Positions 1 to 10,800 of a stretch of DNA of 64,000 nt are shown piece by piece. Numbering within the stretch: position 1 is the stretch's first letter; each line of letters begins with the position of its first letter. Both the position numbers and the translations under genes were made by a program. The notes under the pieces were generated by a model. The model did no database searches and was not told the DNA's origin. It saw only the letters and a list, made by a program, of their open reading frames with translations. This DNA is from Siniperca chuatsi (taxonomy: Eukaryota > Chordata > Actinopteri > Centrarchiformes > Sinipercidae): the NCBI RefSeq assembly GCF_020085105.1, contig NC_058062.1:720001-784000 (forward strand), given 5' to 3'.

Positions 1-1000
1 AAAATGAATGACGGCAGAAAGAAATCAAAAGAAATCTTATTTAAACTAATGTGGTCACTAAGTTCCAGACACCAGAGAGATTTAAACTATATCTATAAAA
101 CAACCTGTTACTGTTTGTATAATGATTGTCAGTCTACTGTTAGTACATAAGTTACTTTATAAGCAGACTACAGTTTAGTACTAACAGGAAGTGATGTCTG
201 CATCGGTGTGTAGTCTGAAACTGGGACACAGCTCCGCCTGCTGGCTCCTCATTGGTTGGTGGTTATGCTCAGGTTTTGAGGCAGCTGACCAATCAGAGAG
301 CAGAGAGTTCAGTTGGTTATGAGCCTCCAGTTTGGCCTACTTCTCCTCCTGTGACTCACCCTTTTCTGCCTCCACCTCTCGGTGTGAAAACCTCCCAAAG
401 ACACGGAGAATATATTAAATAATTATTATTATTATTTCTTCAGTAAAACTCCAGACACGATCTTTCTGTTTCATCGCGTTTCCTCTGAATATAAACTGAA
501 TCTCTTGGTGTGTTTGGACTGTTTTAGACTGAGTTCAAAGAATCAGTGAAAAAGAGAAAGAAGTTTGGTGCAGGAGGTGGTTGATCATTTAACTCGTGTG
601 GTGTTACTAACTAACTAAAACTGTTAATAACAATAAATATGAATAGTTGTATTTTTTAAATCGGGGATCCAAACATTAGATACAGATTGATTTTAATGCA
701 CAAGTAATAAACAAGTCAATTTAAAAAAAAATCTGTTTATTTCTTATTATTGTTTAAATCAAGTTTTGAAATATACTTTTCCTATTTTATGTTTTATTTT
801 GTTTTGTTGTCTTTTGTTTCCTCTGTTTTGTTCTTATTGGATTTAGTTTTATTAATGTTTTTAAATAACCTTTTTTTTTTGTCCTTTTGCATTGTACAGT
901 ATTGTACGGAGGACGAAAAGCAACAACATCTAATTCCAATAACAAATTACTTCGTGAAGTCAAATGAAAGAAAAACGACTCTGATGTGTATTTATATATA
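1..1000. other. AT-rich intergenic DNA, no gene seen
   Basis: No open frame here resembles a known protein, and the only long frame (750-1007) is low-complexity F/L/Y-rich sequence. An AATAAA-type signal on the minus strand near 736-741 could serve a transcript ending here. I see nothing else I can name. Confidence 0.5.
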
Positions 1001-1590
1001 TATTTAATGTCTTCACAACATAAAACACATTAAAATACAAACATCAGAATATCTCATGTCCATTAGATTCATTTCACACTCAACAGTTTCAAACCTTGTA
1101 CATACAGTTTGTGCTCCACGCACTTTTATACAGTCAGTATTTGCACAGGCATATATTCATGTTAACAAAAAATATAGATGTATAATATATCTTTGTGTGT
1201 CGAACACAGTTCTTCAAACAGTTCAAGCATAACTGGATATTTGTATATTTACAGTTTTTATACAGAAGATCTGTTTGAGGCTTCTCGCAGCAGCTCGCTG
1301 TAACGCCTGATTTTCTGATTTGTACGTAAACGCATCGCCCCTCCTCCTGCGCCTCATTGGTCAGCGGAGCTGTCCGTCACTGCTGTTCCTTCGTACTGTT
1401 GGCTGGTGTTGGCGAACAGACGTTCCTGCTTGAACGCTGAAAGTACGAGGATGAAGTTAAGATGAAGTTATTGATCCACACCAGAAGTCAGTGTGGTGCT
1501 TGGAAGTTCTGGATGTCCCCTTTTTCTCCTGGAAAAAGTTACTGGAAGAGTTCGACATTTTAATAAATCCTCTTGTTCTCGTTTGTTGTT

Positions 1591-2232
1591 TGTTTAGCCT
1601 AGCTTAGCACAAAGACTGAAAGCGGGGGAAACTGTTAGCCTAGCTCCACCTTCCAGCAACTCAAAGTCTGTCTGATTTACATGTTGTATGTTGTTAGCTA
1701 ACAAGCTCGTCACCATCCTCAGCAGGTTTAGTTCAGACAGAGCTCAGAGCTGACCTTAAAAACCCTTCATCCACGCACAGATCGCATTAAAGAGGGTTAG
1801 TTGGTTTTTAAGGGGTTAAAAAAAAACCTTTGGATGTACCAAATAGCATTAAATTAATTTATAGTGCCTTTAATTTTACATTTAAGCTTAAAATTCAGTT
1901 AAAAACTTCTTAAGCTGTACAAAATATATTACAACCCATTACACACATTACCATCTTATAATCACTTATTTATTAAAATATGTTAATTTCGTTATTATTA
2001 ATGAGTAAATAGTTTTATAAGGTAAAAAAAATAAAGTCTTCACTTTGATAGTGATAAAGTCAACAACTAGCTCCAATGCTAACTGCTGCTAAAACCACAA
2101 TGTCACCTGTTCAACATACAACATGTGACTCAAACAGACTTTTGGTTGTTGGAAGGTGGATTGTTTCTGTTTTGACGGAGCTAGGCTAACAGTTTCCCCC
2201 TGCTTCCAGTCTTTGTGCTAAGCTAGGCTAAT
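1591..2232. repeat. Palindromic MITE-like element (copy 1)
   Basis: The arm around 1591-1670 (gcctagcttagcacaaagac) returns as its inverse near 2150-2232 (gtctttgtgctaagctaggc), with an AT-rich middle. The same family occurs in nr1d1 intron 6 at about 4600-4935. It looks like a non-autonomous DNA transposon with long inverted ends, a type common in teleosts. Confidence 0.6.
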
Positions 2233-2505
2233 CACTCTGTACTGTATTCACAGAGATTAAACTACTAATGATCATCTCTGGGTAAAAACGCTAACAGGCA
2301 TTCTTAAAACGTCGGACTGTTCCTTTAAGTCGGCCATCGGGATGAAAGATGCAGACTCTTATTTTGGCGGTGTGCTGAACAGTTCTGGTGATGACATCAT
2401 CGCCGTGTCAGGTGTTGGCCGAGTGGCTCGATAACATCATCAGCACGTTGGGACGGTGATGTAATGAGCTGGCGTCATGGCGATGGAGAGCACCACAATA
2501 TCATA

Positions 2506-2511
2506 TTTATT
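2506..2511 (-). terminator. Candidate proximal poly(A) signal of nr1d1
   Basis: Minus-strand AATAAA about 90 nt downstream of the nr1d1 stop codon. It is a plausible short-UTR signal, but use is unproven. Confidence 0.4.
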
Positions 2512-2597
2512 ATCACCAGCGACCGCAGGAAGTGACGCTGACCTGAGTCTGAGCGGAGAGCGCAGTTACATCATCAGTGACATCATCAGTGAGGTCA

Positions 2598-5500
2598 TCA
2601 GGCGTCAATGCGGAAGGACAGCAGCTTCTCAGAGTGCATGTTGTTGAGCGTTCGCAGGTCGGGCAGCTTCAGCAGCAGTTTGGTGAAGCGCGGCGAGTCC
2701 ACGTTGTGATGGTTGTTGCCGGGGGCGACGGCCAGCTTGCTGACCAGTGAGCGCAGAGCTCTGATCAGGTTCTCCTGCAGCTGCTCCACCGACGCCACGT
2801 TCTCGATACCGGACCGGTCTGAGGAGGAGGAGGAGAAGAAGAAGAACATGAGGAAGAGTGTTCAGAACGTGTCATTGAGCGATATCAGTTCCTGAAAACT
2901 GTCCAATAGAGATGAAGTTCAAAAATCGCAGAATATTAGCGTCTAACATGTAGAGTTCGGTGTCGTCCCTCATTCGTCCAGGAGTGTTCTATCGTAGAAA
3001 AGGTTTCAGTCGTAGTCGTCTGGACGCTGTTTTCAGAATCAAGACGTTTCGGCTCCCATCCGGAAGTCATTCTCAATTGTGAAAATGGTCTGAGAACTCA
3101 GAAATGTAAGCTACTCTGTGTTGCTTAAGCCCCGCCCTCAGGAAGGAGTCTACCTGAGTATCTGTTGATTAGCTAGTTTCACCTGAAACTGACCTAATTG
3201 TTTCCATGATGGCCAGTAATCAGTAATCAGGCCTATTGTTTTCTGGCTGCACCTCCCTCATCACTGTTAAGTACCTGATTAGCATGTGATCGGCTTGACC
3301 ACGGTGTTAACACACTGTGGTAAACTTTGGGCAGGTTGAATCTCAGGCCACCATTTCTGTTCAAAGAGGGGTTTTCTTTTTTCACAAAAATGGCTTCTTT
3401 GACTCCTCTTTCAAACCAACTCTTCTCTCTACTTAGACTCTTCACCTCGCTGTCTTCAAATGTGCGGTTTGTAGCTTTCAGATGCAAATGCACGGCGCTC
3501 TGCAATCCTGAGTTAGCGTGTCGTCTGTGCTGATAAAGTCTTTTGTTATCAGCACAGACAACACGCTAACTCAGGATTACAGAGCGCCGTTGGTTTGAAT
3601 GGGGTGTCAAGGAAGCCAAGAAAACCCCTCTTTGAACAGAAATGGTGGTCTGAGATTCAATCTGCCCAAAGTTTACCACAGTGTATTAACACCGTGGTCA
3701 AGCCGATCACATGCTAATCAGGTACTTAACAGTGATGAGGGAGGTGCAGCCAGAAAACAATAGGCCTGATTACTGATTATTGAGCCATCTTGGAAACAAT
3801 TAGGTCAGTTTCAGGTGAAACTAGCTAATCAACAGATACTCAGGTAGACTCCTTCCTGAGGGCGGGGCTTATGCAACACAGAGTAGCTTAAATTTCTGAG
3901 TTCCCGTCCCATTTTTTCACAATTGAGAACGACTTCCGGATGGGAGCCGAAACGTCTTGATTCTGAAAACAGCGTCCAGACGACTACGACTGAAACCTTT
4001 TCTACGATATAACATGTAGAGTTACTGATTCATTGATCTGGGACTGTTTCAGAAGATTTGGTTGGACACATTTGAGAAACTGAGACTGAAACCAAGTTCT
4101 GTTGATGGTGAATCTGCCACAGTTCTCTCTGTAAATATGTGATAAAGCAGAAATAATGACAGGTTAGCAACAGTAACTAAGGGAGGCGGGGCCTAACGAC
4201 CTGACAACTCGGATGATGAAGGAGCATTTTGACCGACACCCCCGTCATCCCTCCGTCCTCACCTGCAGACACCAGCACCACGGCGGTGAACAGTCCCAGC
4301 TCCTGGGCGTTCAGCTCCAGTGCGGCCAGTTTGAGGCTGAAGTCAAACATGGCTCCCAGCAGCTCGCTCATCCCCATCGCCCTCAGCTCCTCCAGGCTGT
4401 AGGTGGCGCCAGAGATGAAGGTCACCGTCTGTTCCTTCATGTTGAACAGGGATGCAAAGCGCACCATCAGCACCTGAGAGGAGACAGACGATGTTGGAGT
4501 CAGTAAGCTGCAGTTCCTCTAAAGGCCACTAGCTGCAGAAAACATGGAAACATCCAGCTTCTCTCTACGGATATAAAGTCAGCACATTTATTGTCGACAA
4601 AATCAGGTCGCCATTTTGGGAAATCTGCTTATTCTGTTTCTTGTTGAGAGTTTAGCTGGTTAGCTTAGCATAAATATCGGAAACGGGGAAACAGCCTACC
4701 AGCAGCTCTAAAGCTCCCTGACGAACACCTTATATCTTCCACCTGTACACAAACCAAAGCCGCAAGCGACTTCCTGAGGTCTCCGCCGCTTGACGACAAG
4801 ATTTCATTACCTTTGGACAGAACCGGGCTAGCTGTTTCCCCTAGTCTTTATGCTAAGCTAATCTGAACACCTAACTCTCAGCAAGAAAAAGACCTGACTA
4901 AATATTGAACTATTCCTTCAACAGTAAAAGAGAGAACACCCATCACGACTATTTTAGTTTAGCGTCTCTCGCTCTCAGGTTACAGCGCGTCATACTGCTC
5001 CGCGCCCTTGAATTAAGTTTGTTTTACTAACTGACTAAAGGTGTGGCGAGCATTAGCATGACGCTACATCCGGCGTACCTCGAAGGTGCCGGCCTTGAGC
5101 AGGGTGACCTGGTCATTCTGGGACAGAGAACTGAATCCTGGGATGTGTTTGGCGAACTCCACCACCTCCCTGACGGCGGGGGTGAAGGACAGGGAGAAGT
5201 CCTCCCAGATCTCCTGAGGGGTCTTAGAGGGGTCGGCCTGAGGCTGCATGTTCATTGGACAGGCCTGGAGAAGAGAGGAGAGGTCGATCAAACTGTCAAT
5301 CAGTTCACCGTTTGCTAAACCCCTCCCCCCTGAACATCAACCGTCCAATCACAGCTTTTGATTGGTTCTTACCAGCACTATCCCCGTGCGGTTCTTCATT
5401 GGGCAGTTCTGCCCCTGGGTCACATGATCACCGAGCCCGTCTCCTCCAATCAGGTTACTGTTATGCAGGCTCCGCCTCCCGTTGCCATGGTGATTATGCG

Positions 5501-7783
5501 AGACGTTGCGGCTGTTGTCCGGCGGCAGGTAGCGCCCCGTCCCCAGGTTGTTGTTATGGTGATAGATGGTGTTGAGGCCGTTGGCATGGTAACCGTTGGG
5601 GCACCGGTTGGGTCCCCAGTGCTCTGCCTCCCCGTTGTGGTGGGGGGCGTGGTTATTCTGTTGCTGCTGCTGAGGTGGCGCGTGGGGATTGGCCAGCTTG
5701 TCGTGAGCGTACAGGAAGGTCTCACGGTGAGCGCGGGCAATGGCGCTGATGGTGGAGTCCAACCCGGGGCTGGGGAAGGAGGAGGAGAGGGCGCTCTGAC
5801 AGGGTGGGGGAGGCGGAGGAGAGGGTGAGGAGGAGGAGGCTGGGGCAGGAGGGGAGGGGGAGGAAGGGGCGAGTGGCAGGGCTGAAGGCTGGGGCTGGGG
5901 CGCGATGGTGACCCCTGGGCTGGGAGAGGAGGACGAAGAGGAGGAGGAGGAGGAGGAGAGGCTGGCGAGCTGGAAGTCATTCTGCAGCTGGTTGTTGACC
6001 ATGTTGTTCATGGCGCTCTGCATCTCAGCCAGCATCCTCTGCTTCTCACGCTTCGGGATCCGACCGAAACGAACCGCTGTGGAGGAGGAGGAAGAGGAGG
6101 AGGAAGAGGAAGAGGAGGAGGAGGAGGAGGAGGAGGAGGAAGAGGAGGAGGAGGAGGAGATGTCCGTACAGATCAGAGCTGTATGTTAACACTGTTTCTG
6201 TCGCTTCATTCTCCTGCTGTCAGAGTGTCAGACAGGTGCACAGACAGACAGGTGAGGGCTCACCGTCTCAGCTCATGCCCACAGACAGACAGGTGCAGAA
6301 ACAGACAGGTGCACAGACAGACAGGTGAGGGCTCACCGTCTCGGCTCATGCCCACAGACAGACAGGTGCACAGACAGACAGGTGAGGGCTCACCGTCTCG
6401 GCTCATGCCCACAGACAGACAGGTGCACAGACAGACAGGTGAGGGCTCACCGTCTCAGCTCATGCCCACAGACAGACAGGTGCACAGACAGACAGGTGAG
6501 GGCTCACCGTCTCAGCTCATGCCCACAGACAGACAGGTGCACAGACAGACAGGTGAGGGCTCACCGTCTCGGCTCATGCCCACAGACAGACAGGTGCAGA
6601 AACAGACAGGTGAGGGCTCACCGTTGCGGCTCATGCCCACAGACAGACAGGTGCACAGACAGACAGGTGAGGGCTCACCGTCGCGGCTCATGCCCACAGA
6701 CAGACAGGTGCACAGACAGACAGGTGCACAGACAGACAGGTGAGGGCTCACCGTCGCGGCTCATGCCCACAGACAGACAGGTGCACAGACAGACAGGTGC
6801 ACAGACAGACAGGTGAGGGCTCACCGTCGCGGCTCATGCCCACAGACAGGCACTTCTTGAAGCGACACTGCTGGCAGCGGTTCCTGTTGATCCTCATGAT
6901 GGTGCAGCTCTCGCTCTTCAGACACTTCTTGTACTGGATGTTCTGCTGGATGCTGCGCCGGAAGAAGCCCTGCAGGACGACACGCAGACAGACAGACGGC
7001 CGGTCAGTGTTTCGCTTCACGTCAGTATTAATATCATGTGACAGAAACACAATATAAAGTATCTGCGGCGGGACTCCGTTAACCCCTCTGTCAGGTACAA
7101 GTCTGGCGTCTGATACTTCTGAACCATTTTAGTTTGTTTAAGAAAGTTTACTTTAGTTTGATTAATATTTACAGTCTGTAGCTTATAGTGTTTCTCTTCA
7201 TATTTATATTGACATAAATATAATAGTCACTTACAGTTTAATACATGTGAGCATGTGATTTAAAGGAAGCTTAACCACCAAATTATTATGGCAGCTACTG
7301 AGACCTGCTAAGCTAGCTACCTTTATGCTAAGCTAGCTACCTTTAGCAGGAGTTTAGCTGCTTTCTTCTCCATTATGAACTGAATTAGCGGCTGCTTTAT
7401 TTAATTATGTGGAAAACAAACTGAAGAACCAGAACGTCCCTTTTCTCAGATAATATTTATTATATAGTAAAACCGACGTCAGAAAGTCGAAGATACGTTA
7501 AGACTCCATTTAGACCGAATATGTAGGTTTAGTTTTTGCGTTTTGCCTTTTGTAGAACAAACACGTGTTCTGGTCAGTGACGAGGTCATGTGATGTAAGT
7601 GTGTGTGTGTGTGATTATCTCACCTTGCAGCCCTCACAGGCGTGAACGCCGTAATGGAAACCTGAGGCCACGTCACCACAAACCTTACACAGCAGCACCA
7701 TGCCGTTCAGCTCTGACACACACACACACAGACACACACACAGTTAGTATCGAGGTGTCTACAAACACTGAACTAAAAAAAAA

Positions 7784-7830
<47 letters not shown>

Positions 7831-10800
7831 CACACAAGAAACTGGTTACAAATGACCTGAAGTGAACACGAAAAGAGTTTGTGAGTCTTTTAACTTCTGC
7901 GCTTGGATGAAGAATAATAATGTAATAATCCGTAACAATAATCTGTAATAATAATCAATAATAATAATCAGAAATAAGACGGTGTCGTCCCTGTGTAGTT
8001 CCTCGTCCAGCAGTGCTCCATCGTAGAAAAGGTTTCAGTCGTAGTCGTCTGGACGCTGTTTTCAGAATCAAGACGTTTCGGCTCCCATCCGGAAGTCATT
8101 CTCAATTGTGAAAAAATGGGACGGGAACTAGAAATTTAAGCTACTCTGTGTTGCATAAGCCCTGCCCTCAGGGAGGAGTCTACCTGAGTATCTGTTGACT
8201 TTATCAGCACAGACGACACGCTAACTCAGCATTGCAGAGCGCCGTGCATTCGCATCTAAAAGCTACAAACCGCACATTTGAAGACAGCGAGGTGAAGAGT
8301 CTCAGTAGAGAGAAGAGTTGGTTTGAAAGAGGAGTCAAGGAAGCCATTTTTGTGAAAAAAGAAAACCCCTCTTTGAACAGAAATGGTGGTCTGAGATTCA
8401 ATCTGCCAAAGTTTACCACAGTGTATTAACACCGTGGTCAAGCCAATCACATGCTAATCAGGTACTTAACAGTGATGAGGGAGGTGCAGCCAGAAAACAA
8501 TAGGCCTGATTACTGATTACTGGGCCATCATGGAAACAGTTAGGTCAGTTTCAGGTGAAACTAGCTAATCAACAGATACTCAGGTAGACTCCTCCCTGAG
8601 GGCGGGACTTATGTAACACAGAGTAGCTTAAATTTCTGAGTTCTCAGACCATTTTCACAATTGAGAATGACTTCCGGATGGGAGCCGAAACGTCTTGATT
8701 CTGAAAACAGCGTCCAGACGACTGCGACTGAAACCTTTTCTACGATAATCAATAATAATAATCAGTAATAATAATCAGTAATAATAATAATCAGTAATAA
8801 TGGGTTAGCTGTCAGGGTCTTACTGGTGAGACTGGCCACAGACTTGCTGGGCGACGCTCTCAGAGAGCCTCCGTCGTCTCGGCCTCGAGGTGAACCTCCT
8901 GCTGAGGAGGAGCCGTCTTCTCCTGCAGATCCAGAACTGGAGCTGCCGCTGAGGAAGGAGGAGGAGGAGGAGGAGGAGGTGAAGCCGGGCTGAGAGTTGG
9001 AGTTCTCGCTGTACATGGAGACTGGACTGGTACGGGTCGGAGAGCCTCCACGTGAACCCACGTAGGAGATCACACCTCCTGCAGAGAGAGAGGGGGACAG
9101 GAGCAGTGACCCAGCGTGGCGGCCATGTTGGAGGCAGCTGAGGGAACAGGGAAGAAGGAAACTGCTGCTGATGAAGGCACAGTAGTGTCACATACTGGCA
9201 GCTAAGTGGAGCTGATGGTCACCGTTTTAGCTTAGCATGTTAGCATGCTAACATTAGCTAATTAGCAGTAAACACAGAGTGCAGCTGAGGCTGATGGGAG
9301 CGTCAGCAGCTCTGCAGGTGTTTGGTCAGAAACCAAAGTGTCGGACACGTTAACATGTCGACCTGATGGTGGCGCTAGATGGAAAGTCAGAGGATCAGCT
9401 GCTCGTCTTTAAACTGTAGTTCTGTTCTCTCGACCTGCAGCAGCGACTGTTTCCCCCACCTGTCACTGCTGCAGGTGACACACACTGAACACACACTGAA
9501 CACACACTGAACACACACTGAACACACACTGAACACACACACACACACACACTGAACCCACACACACACACACACACTGAACACACACACACTGAACATA
9601 CACACACACTCAGGTTCTGATCGTGTCGACGGTTTTTTATAATTAAGATATTTCATTGAGCAGCTTTGAGAAACAGATTCGTCGCCGTGAAGGTTTAAAA
9701 TTTATATTCTGAACTGCGACCAGCTGCAACCAGCAGCTGCGTACAGCAGCTGCACAGCTGAGGACAGCTGCGAACAGCTGCACAGCTGAGAACAGCTGAG
9801 AACAGCTGAGAACAGCTGCACAGCTGAGAACAGCTGAGAACAGCTGAGAACAGCTGAGAACAGCTGCACAGCTGAGAACAGCTGCGAACAGCTGCGACCA
9901 GCTGCGAACAGCTGCACAGCTGAGGACAGCTGAGAACAGCTGCACAGCTGAGAACAGCTGAGAACAGCTGCACAGCTGCGAACAGCTGCGAACAGCTGCG
10001 ACCAGCTGCGAACAGCTGCACAGCTGAGAACAGCTGAGAACAGCTGCACAGCTGAGAACAGCTGCACAGCTGAGAACAGCTGCGAACAGCTGCGACCAGC
10101 TGCGAACAGCTGCACAGCTGAGAACAGCTGAGAACAGCTGCACAGCTGAGAACAGCTGCACAGCTGAGAACAGCTGAGAACAGCTGCACAGCTGAGAACA
10201 GCTGCGAACAGCTGCGACCAGCTGCGAACAGCTGCACAGCTGAGAACAGCTGAGAACAGCTGCACAGCTGAGAACAGCTGCGAACAGCTGCGACCAGCTG
10301 AGAACAGCTGCACAGCTGAGAACAGCTGCGACCAGCTGAGAACAGCTGCACAGCTGAGAACAGCTGAGAACAGCTGAGAACAGCTGCGACCAGCTGAGAA
10401 CAGCTGCACAGCTGAGAACAGCTGCACAGCTGAGAACAGCTGCACAGCTGAGAACAGCTGCACAGCTGCGACCAGCTGAGAACAGCTGCACAGCTGAGAA
10501 CAGCTGCACAGCTGAGAACAGCTGCACAGCTGAGAACAGCTGCACAGCTGAGAACAGCTGAGAACAGCTGCACAGCTGAGAACAGCTGAGAACAGCTGCA
10601 CAGCTGAGAACAGCTGCACAGCTGAGAACAGCTGCACAGCTGAGAACAGCTGCGAACAGCTGCACAGCTGAGAACAGCTGCGAACAGCTGCACAGCTGCA
10701 CAGTTGAGAACAGCTGCACAGCGTTCGGGACGAAGAGGACGTTCCCACCGCCGGGTTCAGCACGCCGGGTCGGCTGCTCTCACAGGAAGTACCGGCGTCT

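Larger units (their letters stand above)
1004..2597 (-). other. Probable nr1d1 3' UTR and downstream DNA, containing a palindromic repeat
   Basis: No coding potential is seen. On the minus strand an AATAAA lies at 2506-2511, about 90 bases after the stop. An ATTAAA variant lies near 1004-1009, which would allow a 1.6-kb UTR. Which one is used cannot be decided from sequence. Confidence 0.4.

Noticed and set aside
5349-6035. Separate gene encoding a Ser/Pro/His-rich protein starting at Met in the frame
   Set aside because: It is the hinge exon (exon 5) of nr1d1; the upstream end joins a canonical acceptor and the DBD.
6183-6816. Tandem-repeat proteins ([19 protein letters not shown] type) on the plus strand
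   Set aside because: Antisense translation of the nr1d1 intron 4 minisatellite; no start context or family support.
6236-6845. CRISPR-like array, because of regular repeats
   Set aside because: Units are contiguous with no unique spacers, and the organism is a vertebrate.
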